61,697 nucleotides of DNA from Thiopseudomonas sp. (lineage in GTDB: Bacteria > Pseudomonadota > Gammaproteobacteria > Pseudomonadales > Pseudomonadaceae). Shown piece after piece: positions 44,182 to 52,853 of this stretch; position 1 is the first letter of the stretch, and every line of letters starts with the position of its first letter. The notes beneath the pieces were generated by a model. It was given only the letters and a program-made list of their open reading frames with translations, was not told the DNA's origin and ran no database searches. The stretch covers positions 1 through 61,697 of the forward strand of contig JALOAC010000014.1 of assembly GCA_023228985.1 (NCBI GenBank). The letters are read 5' to 3'. The translations under genes were made by a program, and so were the position numbers.

Positions 44182-46899
44182 ATGTTTGCCCCATTATTAA
44201 GAAAGCTGATTGGTAGTAAAAACGAACGTGAAGTCAAACGCATGTATAAGGTGGTGCAGACCATTAATGCGCTTGAAGAAAAAATGGTGGCACTGTCTGA
44301 CGAGCAGCTGCAGCAGAAAACACAGGAGTTTCGTGAGCGTATAGCAGCGGGTGAAAGTTTAAATAAAATTATGCCTGAGGCTTTTGCTGTAGCGCGTGAA
44401 GCCAGTAAAAGGGTTATGGGAATGCGTCACTTTGACGTGCAGCTTATTGGTGGTATGACGCTGCACGCAGGACGTATTTCTGAAATGCGTACCGGTGAAG
44501 GTAAAACTCTGGTTGCAACCTTGGCGGTGTATTTAAATGCTATTGAAGGCAAGGGTGTGCACGTGGTTACGGTGAACGACTACCTAGCACGTCGTGATGC
44601 CAACTGGATGCGTCCACTGTATGAGTTTCTAGGTTTGACGGTCGGTGTAGTCATACCTTTCCAGTCGCCTGAAGAAAAGCGCGACGCCTACGCCAGTGAT
44701 ATTACCTACGGTACCAACAACGAATTTGGTTTTGATTACCTGCGCGACAATATGGCGTTTAGTTTGGAAGACAAATTCCAGCGTGGCCTGCACTTTGCCG
44801 TGGTGGATGAGGTGGACTCGATTCTCATCGACGAAGCACGCACGCCATTGATTATTTCGGGTCAGGCCGAAGACAGCTCAGAGTTGTATAAAACCATCAA
44901 TGCTTTAATCCCAGCGCTTAAACGTCAAACTGAAGACGAAGAAGGTGTCGTCATCGAAGCAGGTCATTACACCCTCGATGAGAAAACGCGCCAAGTAGAG
45001 CTGAATGAAGAAGGTCACCAGTTTGTTGAAGAACAGCTTATCAAGCTTGGTTTGTTGGGTGAGCATGACTCGCTCTATTCAGCCTCTAATCTAAGCCTGC
45101 TAACTCACGTATATTCGGGTCTGCGCGCACATAAGCTATTTAACCGCAACGTTGAATATATCGTGCAAGATGGCGAGGTGGTGCTGGTTGATGAACATAC
45201 GGGTCGTACCATGCATGGCCGTCGCTTGTCAGAAGGTTTGCACCAAGCGATTGAAGCCAAAGAAGGCGTAAATATCCAACCAGAAAGCCAGACGATGGCT
45301 TCTACAACCTTCCAGAACTACTTCCGCCTGTATGAAAAGCTATCTGGTATGACAGGTACGGCAGACACTGAAGCCTTTGAGTTTAGACAGATTTACGGCT
45401 TGGATGTGACGGTGATTCCAACCCATAGACCCGTAGCGCGACAAGATTATAACGACTTAGTGTATTTAACCCAGCCGGAAAAATACGAAGCCATTATTAA
45501 GGATATTTTGCACTGCCAAGAGCAGGGTCGCCCTATTTTAGTGGGTACCGCCTCTGTTGAAGGCTCAGAATATATGTCGCAGCTGCTGACGAAGGCTAAG
45601 ATTAAGCACAAAGTACTGAACGCCAAGCAGCACGACTCGGAAGCAGAGATCATTGCCCAGGCAGGTCGTCCAGGCCATGTAACCATCGCTACTAACATGG
45701 CGGGTCGTGGTACGGATATTGTTTTGGGTGGTAACTGGGAATCTGAATTGGCAGCTTTACAAGACCCTAGCGAAGAAGTAGTGCAGCGCCTGAAAACAGA
45801 GTGGCAAGCCCGTCACCAACAGGTCATTGATGCCGGTGGTTTGCATGTAATTGCTACTGAGCGTCATGAATCCCGTCGAATTGATAACCAGCTACGTGGA
45901 CGTGCTGGCCGTCAGGGTGACCCGGGTTCCAGCCGTTTCTATCTGTCGCTGGAAGACAACCTGATGCGTATCTTTGCCTCGGATCGAGTGAAAAACTTTA
46001 TGAAAGCCTTGGGCATGAAAGAAGGCGAAGCGATTGAGCACCGTATGGTCAGCAATGCCATTGAAAAAGCCCAACGCAAAGTAGAAGAACGCAACTTTGA
46101 TATTCGTAAGCAGCTGCTTGAATACGACGACGTGGCGAACGAGCAACGTAAAGTGATTTATCACATGCGTAATACCCTGCTTGAATCCGAAGACGTTGGT
46201 GATATTGTTGCTGAGTTCCGCCATGAGGTGTTAAGCAATACCGTTAGTCAGTTTATTCCGCCGCAATCGTTACCTGAGCAGTGGGACGTTGCAGGCTTAG
46301 AAGAGGAATTGAAGCGTGAATTTGCAGCCGAGTTACCTGTTCAGCAGTGGCTTGATAACGAGCAAAATCTTTATGAAGAAACCCTGCGCGAGCGTATAGA
46401 AGAACAGATTGTTGCTCAATACCAAGCTAAAGAAGAACTGGTGGGTGCTGAGAATCTGCGTATGTTTGAAAAGCATATTATCTTGCGCGTATTGGATGAC
46501 CTGTGGAAAGACCACTTGGCAGCCATGGACCATTTGCGCCAAGGTATTCACTTACGCGGTTATGCACAGAAAAACCCTAAACAAGAATACAAGCGCGAAT
46601 CCTTTAACCTGTTCCGTGATTTACTCGATGCCGTAAAGCATGACTCCATTCGTTACTTGTCGTTTGTGCAGGTACGTCAGGAAGATACTGAGGAAGAAGA
46701 AGCACGCCTACGCCAGCAAGCACAAGAGCGTGCCTCACGGATGCAGTACACCCATGGTGCAGCAGAAGAAGAACAGGCGCAAGGGGATACGGCAGGCAGT
46801 AATGAGCCAGTACGCAATCTGACCAAGGTTGGCCGTAACGAGCCCTGCACCTGTGGTTCGGGTAAGAAATACAAACACTGCTGCGGTAAAATCGCCTAA
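44182..46899 (+). CDS. secA: Preprotein translocase ATPase SecA
   Basis: The 905-residue motor has MRTGEGKTLVATLAVYLNAI (Walker A about 102-110), VDEVDSILIDEARTPLIISG (DEAD-like box), the preprotein crosslinking domain, ATNMAGRGTDIVLGGNW (motif in nucleotide fold 2), and a C-terminal SEC-C zinc site with CTCGSGKKYKHCCG (Cys-x-Cys-x8-Cys-Cys; about 886-900) that binds SecB. It drives protein export through SecYEG. A terminator follows 43 bp after the stop. It diverges from dciA. Confidence 0.97.
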   Translation: MFAPLLRKLIGSKNEREVKRMYKVVQTINALEEKMVALSDEQLQQKTQEFRERIAAGESLNKIMPEAFAVAREASKRVMGMRHFDVQLIGGMTLHAGRISEMRTGEGKTLVATLAVYLNAIEGKGVHVVTVNDYLARRDANWMRPLYEFLGLTVGVVIPFQSPEEKRDAYASDITYGTNNEFGFDYLRDNMAFSLEDKFQRGLHFAVVDEVDSILIDEARTPLIISGQAEDSSELYKTINALIPALKRQTEDEEGVVIEAGHYTLDEKTRQVELNEEGHQFVEEQLIKLGLLGEHDSLYSASNLSLLTHVYSGLRAHKLFNRNVEYIVQDGEVVLVDEHTGRTMHGRRLSEGLHQAIEAKEGVNIQPESQTMASTTFQNYFRLYEKLSGMTGTADTEAFEFRQIYGLDVTVIPTHRPVARQDYNDLVYLTQPEKYEAIIKDILHCQEQGRPILVGTASVEGSEYMSQLLTKAKIKHKVLNAKQHDSEAEIIAQAGRPGHVTIATNMAGRGTDIVLGGNWESELAALQDPSEEVVQRLKTEWQARHQQVIDAGGLHVIATERHESRRIDNQLRGRAGRQGDPGSSRFYLSLEDNLMRIFASDRVKNFMKALGMKEGEAIEHRMVSNAIEKAQRKVEERNFDIRKQLLEYDDVANEQRKVIYHMRNTLLESEDVGDIVAEFRHEVLSNTVSQFIPPQSLPEQWDVAGLEEELKREFAAELPVQQWLDNEQNLYEETLRERIEEQIVAQYQAKEELVGAENLRMFEKHIILRVLDDLWKDHLAAMDHLRQGIHLRGYAQKNPKQEYKRESFNLFRDLLDAVKHDSIRYLSFVQVRQEDTEEEEARLRQQAQERASRMQYTHGAAEEEQAQGDTAGSNEPVRNLTKVGRNEPCTCGSGKKYKHCCGKIA

Positions 46900-46941
46900 G
46901 CAGTGAGCTTGTCAAAAAAGCAAAAGTAAGCCCATACTAAG

Positions 46942-46980
46942 CGCCGTTTTTATCATCTATAAAAGCGGCGTTTTTTATTT
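46942..46980 (+). terminator. Intrinsic terminator between secA and argJ
   Basis: A 12-bp stem, CGCCGTTTTTAT with ATAAAAGCGGCG (one G-U pair), encloses the loop CATCT and is followed by TTTTTT. It ends 15 bp before the argJ ATG, so argJ must have its own promoter within this short space or depend on readthrough. Confidence 0.88.
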
Positions 46981-46995
46981 AATAGGAGAAATATC

Positions 46996-48210
46996 ATGGC
47001 GGTGGGTCTAGGAGCGATGCCGGTAATGCATCCAGTAAAAGGGTTTGAACTAGGTATAGCCAGTGCTGGCATTAAAAAAGTCGGCCGCCGTGATCTGGTG
47101 CTGATGCGTTGCGCTGAAGGCTCGCAAGTGGCGGGTGTGTTTACCCAAAATGCTTTCTGTGCCGCGCCTGTGCAGCTATGCAAGCAGCGTCTGGGCCAGC
47201 CAGTACGCTTTCTGGTAACCAATACGGGCAATGCCAACGCAGCCACCGGCCAGCCCGGTCTTGTGGCAGCACAGCAGGTGTGCCAAGCAGTGGCGGACAG
47301 TTTTCAGGTGTCGGTAAAGCAGGTGTTGCCGTTTTCTACAGGCGTCATTGGCGAGCCGCTGCCGGTGGACAAAATTACTGCCGCGTTGCCGGCTGCCATT
47401 GCTGATTTGCGTGAAGACAACTGGAATCTGGCCGGCGAAGGCATTATGACCACAGATACCCTGCCCAAGGGAGCCAGCTGCCAGTTTGAGCACGACGGCG
47501 AAACCTTCACTGTGACTGGTATTAGCAAGGGTGCTGGTATGATCCGCCCCAATATGGCCACCATGCTGGGGTATGTGGCTACTGATGCCTGCGTGGCTGG
47601 CCCGATATTACAGGCGCTGGTGAAGGAAGCGGCGGACTTGTCCTTTAACCGCATTACCATTGATGGCGATACCTCAACCAATGACAGCTTTATGTTGATT
47701 GCCACCGGTCAGACTGGGCCAGCTATCCAAACCGCTACGGGGGAGCTATATCAGAAGTTGCGTGATGCGGTCTGTGCTGTAGCCATGCAACTGGCGCAGG
47801 CGATTGTGCGTGATGGCGAAGGCGCAACCAAATTTGTCACCGTGCAAGTGGAGCAGGGCGGCAACGTGCAGGAATGTCTGGATGCGGCCTATGCAGTCGC
47901 CCATTCGCCGCTGATCAAGACTGCGCTGTTTGCCTCTGATCCCAACTGGGGGCGTATTGTGGCGGCTGTCGGTTATGCTGGTGTGCCGGCTTTGGAGCAG
48001 GAAAAGGTCAATGTGTTCCTGAATGACGTCTGCATTGTGCGTGATGGTGGCCGTGCCGCATCCTATACCGAGGAGCAGGGCGCTGCGGTGATGCAGCAGG
48101 AGGAGATCCTGATCCGTATTGAGCTGGGGCGCGGTGAGTGTAGTGAAACGATCTGGACCACGGACTTGTCCCATGAATATGTACGCATCAACGCTGAGTA
48201 CAGAACCTAA
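46996..48210 (+). CDS. argJ: Bifunctional ornithine acetyltransferase / N-acetylglutamate synthase
   Basis: The 404-residue ArgJ precursor has HPVKGFELGIASAGIKK at the start, FTQNAFCAAPV, TGNANAATG, and KGAGMIRPNMATMLGYVATDA, where self-cleavage before Thr (ATML motif, about 190) splits alpha and beta chains. It recycles the acetyl group in arginine synthesis, and if bifunctional also makes N-acetylglutamate from acetyl-CoA. TAGGAG stands nine bases upstream of the ATG. It lies between secA and mutT, as in Pseudomonas (PA4403-PA4400). The codon use is more GC-rich than in its neighbours. Confidence 0.95.
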   Translation: MAVGLGAMPVMHPVKGFELGIASAGIKKVGRRDLVLMRCAEGSQVAGVFTQNAFCAAPVQLCKQRLGQPVRFLVTNTGNANAATGQPGLVAAQQVCQAVADSFQVSVKQVLPFSTGVIGEPLPVDKITAALPAAIADLREDNWNLAGEGIMTTDTLPKGASCQFEHDGETFTVTGISKGAGMIRPNMATMLGYVATDACVAGPILQALVKEAADLSFNRITIDGDTSTNDSFMLIATGQTGPAIQTATGELYQKLRDAVCAVAMQLAQAIVRDGEGATKFVTVQVEQGGNVQECLDAAYAVAHSPLIKTALFASDPNWGRIVAAVGYAGVPALEQEKVNVFLNDVCIVRDGGRAASYTEEQGAAVMQQEEILIRIELGRGECSETIWTTDLSHEYVRINAEYRT

Positions 48211-48276
48211 GACTCCTGATGGAGCGCATCTTAACCCCTATTGGAGCGCAGCTTTAGGGAAGCATTCCAAGCTTTT

Positions 48277-48300
48277 GGTAGGAGCGCAACTTTTGCGCGG
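48277..48300. repeat. Single REP-like palindrome
   Basis: TAGGAGCGCAACTTTTGCGCG repeats the module that closes copies A and B of the composite repeat. A half-like version (TGGAGCGCAGCTTT) precedes it at 48242. It lies just after argJ, 45 bp before copy B. Confidence 0.7.
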
Positions 48301-48344
48301 TGCGAACTGACAAGCAGCTTAAATGCCGAGTGATGACACCCGTT

Positions 48345-48735
48345 TTTGTGGGACCCGACTTGTCGGGGAAGCTTTTTGCTTTTAAGTCTGAGCAGGGTGT
48401 AGGGCTAGGTGCAACAGGTGGATATTATTGCTTTTGAGTCTGAGTAGGGTGTAGGGCTTAGTGCAACAGGCGGATACTGGTTCCCTGACAAGTCAGGTCC
48501 CACACGGCATTGTGCTTCATTACAGTCATTGCGCGAGTGGTTCTAGCTCACCCGAATCCAGCATAAATAGCAGTTTTTGGTAGGAGCAGGCCATGCCTGC
48601 GACAGCAGTACGTCAGGCAGCGCTGTGTTTGCGGCCGTAATCCGCGGTCGGATGCATGGCATCCTCATACGGTTTCAATCCAACAAAATATCTACGCGCG
48701 TAACGAACTCTTGTGGGAGCGCAACTTTTGCGCGA
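48345..48735. repeat. Composite palindromic repeat, copy B (argJ-mutT gap)
   Basis: About 390 bp with the same ordered palindromes and spacers as copy A at 40389-40732, in the same orientation 8 kb away. It is longer because a 52-bp internal segment is doubled. The identical order of five modules, and shared unique spacers such as GGTTTCAATCCAACAAAATA, show that the whole block was copied, not that single REPs gathered independently. No ORF is credible; nothing else is seen in the 597-bp gap except the single REP before it. Confidence 0.87.
48376..48479. repeat. 52-bp tandem duplication inside copy B
   Basis: Units 48376-48427 and 48428-48479 both start TTGCTTTT and share AGGGTGTAGGGC and GTGCAACAGG, with about seven differences. 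Copy A has one unit only (40419-40470 approximately). So the duplication arose in copy B after or during copying and has had time to diverge. Confidence 0.8.
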
Positions 48736-48807
48736 TAGGGATCAACCTGCAGCGCTGAAGCTTACTGCTCGTCCACATCGCCCAGAAGCTGGTCTCCAAC
48801 AGGTGTC

Positions 48808-49752
48808 CTATGGCCATAGTCCGCGGATGGCAGCGATCCCTTGGGCGCCGATGGTGCAGGCTTGGGTTAAGTCGCTTGGCTGCAAGCCGCCGAGCAGGTA
48901 AACAGGCACTTGCGCCTCAGTGATCAAGTCAGCCGCCGCAGTCCAACCCAAAGGCTGCGCCTGCGGATGACTAGCAGTGGCCTGCACGGGTGATAAACAG
49001 GCGAAATCCGCGCCAATCTGCGCCGCCCACGCCAGCTGCTGTGCGTTATGGCAGGAAACCGCCAGCCAGCGATTGCTAGGCAAAGGCCGCTCAGACTGCT
49101 GCGCAAACTGTTCCAGTTGCGCGCTGGTCAGGTGCCAGCCGGCCTGCTCATAATCCTGCACCTGCGCCCAACTGCCTTTAATCAATAAGCGGCAGCTTAC
49201 GGGCAATGCCTGCAATAGCCGCTCCACTAAGGAAAAATACGCCTGCTCACTTAACTCAGGCGCCCGTAACTGCACCAGCTCAATTCCTTGCGCTGCTGCC
49301 CGCATCACGCCCTGATACAGTGCCTCTGCATCCAGTCCCGTTGGGGTAATCAAATACTGCTTAGGCAGTTGCACGGCGCAAACGATGGGGCGATTCGCCG
49401 CTGGAAAAGCAATCTGCTGTAGTTGCGCCTTCGTCACCCACTGCATCGGTTGACCCTCAGCGCCGTGCGCGTCACCGCGATACGCCGTGACGCGATGCAC
49501 ATCCAGCAACACGTTCAACTCAGGGTATTGATAGGGGATTTGAATCAAAGGCTCGGCATTGACGACCTCGATGCCCAACTCTTCCTGCAGTTCGCGGGCC
49601 AGCGCCTGCAATACCGACTCTCCCGCTTCGCATTTGCCGCCAGGAAACTCCCACAAACCGCCTTGGTGTTTATCCGCAGCACGCTGGGTCAGCAAAATAC
49701 GCCCTTGGGTATCTTCAATCACCGCCACGGCGACATGCAGCTGTTTATTCAT
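48808..49752 (-). CDS. Nudix hydrolase (MutT) fused to ThiE-like domain
   Basis: The 314 residues contain an N-terminal MutT domain (1-130) with the Nudix box GGKCEAGESVLQALARELQE-ELGIEV (about 38-60), which should hydrolyse oxidised dGTP, and a C-terminal thiamine-phosphate-synthase-like barrel (about 135-314) with LVQLRAPEL, HLTSAQL, CHNAQQLAWAAQIGADFACLSPV and LGGLQPSDL. The fusion is usual in gammaproteobacteria next to argJ/secA (PA4400); the role of the ThiE half is not known. The start overlaps the end of the cobalamin adenosyltransferase gene by 8 bp. Confidence 0.9.
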   Translation of the reverse strand: MNKQLHVAVAVIEDTQGRILLTQRAADKHQGGLWEFPGGKCEAGESVLQALARELQEELGIEVVNAEPLIQIPYQYPELNVLLDVHRVTAYRGDAHGAEGQPMQWVTKAQLQQIAFPAANRPIVCAVQLPKQYLITPTGLDAEALYQGVMRAAAQGIELVQLRAPELSEQAYFSLVERLLQALPVSCRLLIKGSWAQVQDYEQAGWHLTSAQLEQFAQQSERPLPSNRWLAVSCHNAQQLAWAAQIGADFACLSPVQATASHPQAQPLGWTAAADLITEAQVPVYLLGGLQPSDLTQACTIGAQGIAAIRGLWP

Positions 49753-50320
49753 TGCTCACCACGGGCGCAGGTTGTGCTTGCCAAAGAACTTCATGACTGG
49801 CCTCATGTAAAGCAATCATGCGTGCGGCAACAAAAAACACATCGGATAAGCGATTAATAAAACCCAGCACCTCAGCGCGCAAAGGCTCGTGCTCATGCAA
49901 CAACTGACAGCGCCGCTCAGCCGTACGCGCTGCACAACGACAGATATGCGCTTGGGCAATCAACACCGAGCCGCCGGGTAAAATAAAATCTTTCAGCGGC
50001 GACAATTGCTCAGCCCAGCGGTCAATCAGTGTTTCTAACTGTTGAATGTGTGCCGCCTGCAACACCTGATATTCAGGCATCGCCAGCTCACCGCCCAGAT
50101 CAAATAACAGGTGCTGGTAAGGTGCTAATGAATCGAAAATATCGGTTAAACCCTGTTGCTGTAGCTGTGCTAATAACAATCCTAGCTGGCTGTTGAGCAT
50201 ATCCAGCTCGCCAATGGCTTCAATGCGTGGATGACTTTTGGCCAAACGCTGGCCGTCGGCCATGCCTGTCGTACCTGCGTCGCCGGTGCCGGTATAGACT
50301 TTACTGATGCGATAACCCAT
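49745..50320 (-). CDS. PduO-type cob(I)alamin adenosyltransferase
   Basis: A 191-residue four-helix protein of the PduO/EutT-like family: VYTGTGDAGTTGMADGQRLAKSHPRIEAIGELDMLNS at the N-terminus (ATP-binding loop 8-18), FILPGGSVLIAQAHICRCAARTAERR (about 112-137) with the conserved Arg residues, and LGFINRLSDVFFVAARM. It adenosylates cobalamin to the coenzyme form. It lies between panE and mutT on the same strand with 10-bp and overlapping junctions. It is interesting that the window also has the cobalamin-independent MetE. Confidence 0.92.
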   Translation of the reverse strand: MGYRISKVYTGTGDAGTTGMADGQRLAKSHPRIEAIGELDMLNSQLGLLLAQLQQQGLTDIFDSLAPYQHLLFDLGGELAMPEYQVLQAAHIQQLETLIDRWAEQLSPLKDFILPGGSVLIAQAHICRCAARTAERRCQLLHEHEPLRAEVLGFINRLSDVFFVAARMIALHEASHEVLWQAQPAPVVSNE

Positions 50321-50330
50321 GTTGCTGTGC

Positions 50331-51254
50331 CTAATCTAGAGGTAAACCCAGTTGCTGCAGTCGCGCTTGTAACTGGCTGTGTAAGTCCAGTAAGGCGCGG
50401 TGTGGGGTGCCCAGTTGTTGGCTTTGCGCCAAGGCGAAACCAGTTATATAGCTGATCTCGGTACGCCTTTGGTTGAGCACATCCTGCAGCATGGAAGAAG
50501 TGTTCTGTGCGGTATTCTGGATGACCTGCAGGCACTGTGCAAACACATCCTCTGCGGTGCAGGGGTAACCCGCCGCACTTAACAGCTGTGCCAACTCATG
50601 GGCTAGCGCAGTCAAGCGTTCAGTGTGCTGGGCCAGCTGTCCGTTTTTACACTGATACAAAACAGTCAGCGGGTTAATCAGGCAGTTGATGGCCAGCTTA
50701 CGCCACAACGCTGCCAAAATAGCCTCTGTCCATTGATACGAAATCTGCGCCTGCTGCCAGTCGCGCAAACAAGTCGGCTCAGGTTGAGTGTGGCCTAAGT
50801 CGCCGAGTAGCGTGGTTCCTTGACCAGCATGCGTGCAGTGAAAGGGCTGGGTTAGAAAAGCGCCTTCTGTGGAGCTAGCAGCAATTACTCGAATGCCCGG
50901 TAATAACTGCGCGATAGCCTGTTGACTGCCCATACCGTTTTGCAGCAAGAACACACCGCTGTTTGAGCTAAGACGCGTTTTGACTGATTCAACTGCAGCC
51001 ATCGCATCATAGGCTTTGCAGGCAACGATTAATTTTTCTATAGGCTGTGGATGACTGGCCAGCTGCGCATTGATAGCAATATCTAGTGGACTGCTTTGCC
51101 CGTAGGCAAGATAGCTGATTTGGCTGCCTTGCATGTGAAGAGCAGTCAAGCTTTGTTGATTGCGCAGAATTATGCTGATAGGTATTTGCATTTGGCTTAG
51201 GCGAGCAGCCCATAAACAACCAAGGCTGCCAGCACCTAAAATATGCCAGCTCAT
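50331..51254 (-). CDS. panE: 2-dehydropantoate 2-reductase (PanE/ApbA)
   Basis: The 307-residue reductase begins with the NADPH loop ILGAGSLGCLWAARL, has IVACKAYDAMAAVES (the conserved Lys region, about 76) and LWRKLAINCLINPLTVLYQCKNG (about 185-207) with Lys and Asn of the active site. It reduces ketopantoate to pantoate for coenzyme A. It overlaps the upstream REC-GGDEF gene by four bases (ATGA) and is followed after 10 bp by the adenosyltransferase, giving a compact operon. Confidence 0.92.
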   Translation of the reverse strand: MSWHILGAGSLGCLWAARLSQMQIPISIILRNQQSLTALHMQGSQISYLAYGQSSPLDIAINAQLASHPQPIEKLIVACKAYDAMAAVESVKTRLSSNSGVFLLQNGMGSQQAIAQLLPGIRVIAASSTEGAFLTQPFHCTHAGQGTTLLGDLGHTQPEPTCLRDWQQAQISYQWTEAILAALWRKLAINCLINPLTVLYQCKNGQLAQHTERLTALAHELAQLLSAAGYPCTAEDVFAQCLQVIQNTAQNTSSMLQDVLNQRRTEISYITGFALAQSQQLGTPHRALLDLHSQLQARLQQLGLPLD

Positions 51255-52219
51255 ATGAGCGAGTGTTTTACCGTTTCCAGGTGCACTCTACCGCTGCTAC
51301 GTGCGTAGCCCAGATTGTTTTTGGCTAGCTCCATAATTTTCTCTACTTCGCTAGGTAAAGCAATTGAGCGCATGGTTACCAAGCTTAGATTGGCCTGAAC
51401 ACTCAGGAAGCCTTCGCTGGTTTTGAATGCCTTGAGGTTTAAGCCGTCATGCAGTCTTTTAAAAGTGTTAGGCACGCATTCTTGCTGTTTGGCCAATAAA
51501 GTAACCATGGCAAATTGGTTGCTATCCAAACGTACCAGAGTGTCCAGCGGACGTACTAGGTGTTGTAAGCGATTGGCGATACTTTGCAGCAACTCTCTAT
51601 GTATGCGCTTACCGTATTGTTTGTTGTAGGCGGCTAAATTCTCAATATGAACGAGTAGGTAGCACAGCGTGCCACCGCGAGATTCAAGCTGACGCAGGCT
51701 TTTTTTAAGCTGCTGAGCCATCAAGCGACGATTACCTAATCCGGTCAGCGGGTCGGTGAGGTTAACGGCTTCAATGCGTTGTAAATTATGCGCCAATAAG
51801 TGTTTCTCATGCATTAATTTAAGCAGCGTGCTGTAGAGTCGATTAGCTGCATAGACCCTAGGTACCAGTTGCTCATTCATGACTGACTTGCTAATGAAGT
51901 CATCCACGCCCTGATCAAAAGCTTCGACTAAAGCATCGTCGCCCTCTTTACCAGTGAGTAAAATTACATAGGTGTAGTGACCTTTCGCATCATCCTGAGA
52001 GCGAATTTGCTTAGTGAGCTCCAAACCATCCATTTCTGGCATCAGCCAGTCAGCAAGCAGGATTCCAGCAGGGCGCTCTTCCATAAGTTTGAGCGCTTCG
52101 TTAGCGCTACTGGCAAAGCGAATATCGGTATATCCGGCTTGGCTGAGTGCGCGTCCAACCACCACGCTAGAGAATTTAGCATCATCCACAACTATAATGC
52201 TCAGTCGAGAGCTTGGCAT
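51251..52219 (-). CDS. Response regulator with degenerate GGDEF domain
   Basis: A 322-residue protein. The receiver domain has VVDDAKFS, the phospho-acceptor in LLADWLMPEMDG (Asp57) and the Lys111 region (ISKSVM). The GGDEF-family domain (about 150-310) keeps LTDPLTGLGNRRLM, but the active-site GGDEF is replaced by LDSNQF (231-236). It should not make cyclic di-GMP and may bind it or serve as a protein switch. It corresponds in context to PA4396, between panE and yajQ. It overlaps panE by four bases and diverges from yajQ. Confidence 0.88.
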   Translation of the reverse strand: MPSSRLSIIVVDDAKFSSVVVGRALSQAGYTDIRFASSANEALKLMEERPAGILLADWLMPEMDGLELTKQIRSQDDAKGHYTYVILLTGKEGDDALVEAFDQGVDDFISKSVMNEQLVPRVYAANRLYSTLLKLMHEKHLLAHNLQRIEAVNLTDPLTGLGNRRLMAQQLKKSLRQLESRGGTLCYLLVHIENLAAYNKQYGKRIHRELLQSIANRLQHLVRPLDTLVRLDSNQFAMVTLLAKQQECVPNTFKRLHDGLNLKAFKTSEGFLSVQANLSLVTMRSIALPSEVEKIMELAKNNLGYARSSGRVHLETVKHSLI

Positions 52220-52367
52220 AAATCGTTCTCTTAATTTATAGTCACATAAAGGTTAATAAAATAATAAGCGCTATAATAAGTTTTATAATGTTACAGCGCC
52301 ATGATCGCAAGCGCGCAAACTGTTTATTGTGACGCTAACTACAATGTTTTAAAAGTGGAGATTCAAG

Positions 52368-52847
52368 ATGCCGTCTTTTGATGTGGTATCCGAGCTGGAT
52401 AAGCATGAGATAACCAATGCCGCAGACAACGCAGCCAAAGAGTTAGAGCGCCGTTATGATTTGCGCGGTAAGGCTAGCTTAGAATTCAGTGATAAAACCA
52501 TTACCATCACCGCCGAAGCTGACTTTATGCTGGAGCAAGTGATCGAGATCATTAAGCTTGCATTGGTAAAACGAAAAATTGATATTCAATGCCTTGAATA
52601 CAAAGATGCCTATGGTTCTGGAAAAGTGGTAAAGCAAGAAATTATTCTGCGTGAAGGTATCGATAAGGAATTGGCGAAAAAAATAGTTACTGTTATTAAG
52701 GACGCCAAACTTAAGGTGCAAGCCTCTATTCAGGGTGAGCAGGTGCGCGTAACAGGTAAAAAGCGTGATGACTTGCAAGAGGCTATGGCGTTGTTGCGTG
52801 GTGAGTCTTTAGGCTTGCCGCTGCAGTTCACTAACTTCCGTGATTAA
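52368..52847 (+). CDS. yajQ: YajQ family nucleotide-binding protein
   Basis: The 159-residue UPF0234/YajQ protein has PSFDVVSELDKHEITNAADNA at the N-terminus, RYDLRGKASLEF, the KQEIILREGIDKELAKKIV segment, and LGLPLQFTNFRD at the end. YajQ-type proteins bind nucleic acid or, in Xanthomonas, cyclic di-GMP. It diverges from the degenerate GGDEF regulator, as in Pseudomonas. A GTGGAG ribosome site stands about 10 bases upstream of the ATG. It ends 6 bp from the convergent EamA gene. Confidence 0.95.
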   Translation: MPSFDVVSELDKHEITNAADNAAKELERRYDLRGKASLEFSDKTITITAEADFMLEQVIEIIKLALVKRKIDIQCLEYKDAYGSGKVVKQEIILREGIDKELAKKIVTVIKDAKLKVQASIQGEQVRVTGKKRDDLQEAMALLRGESLGLPLQFTNFRD

Positions 52848-52853
52848 ACGTCT

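Noticed and set aside
40389..48735. CRISPR array
   Set aside because: Repeats are different palindromes with non-regular spacing and no spacer pattern; there are no cas genes.
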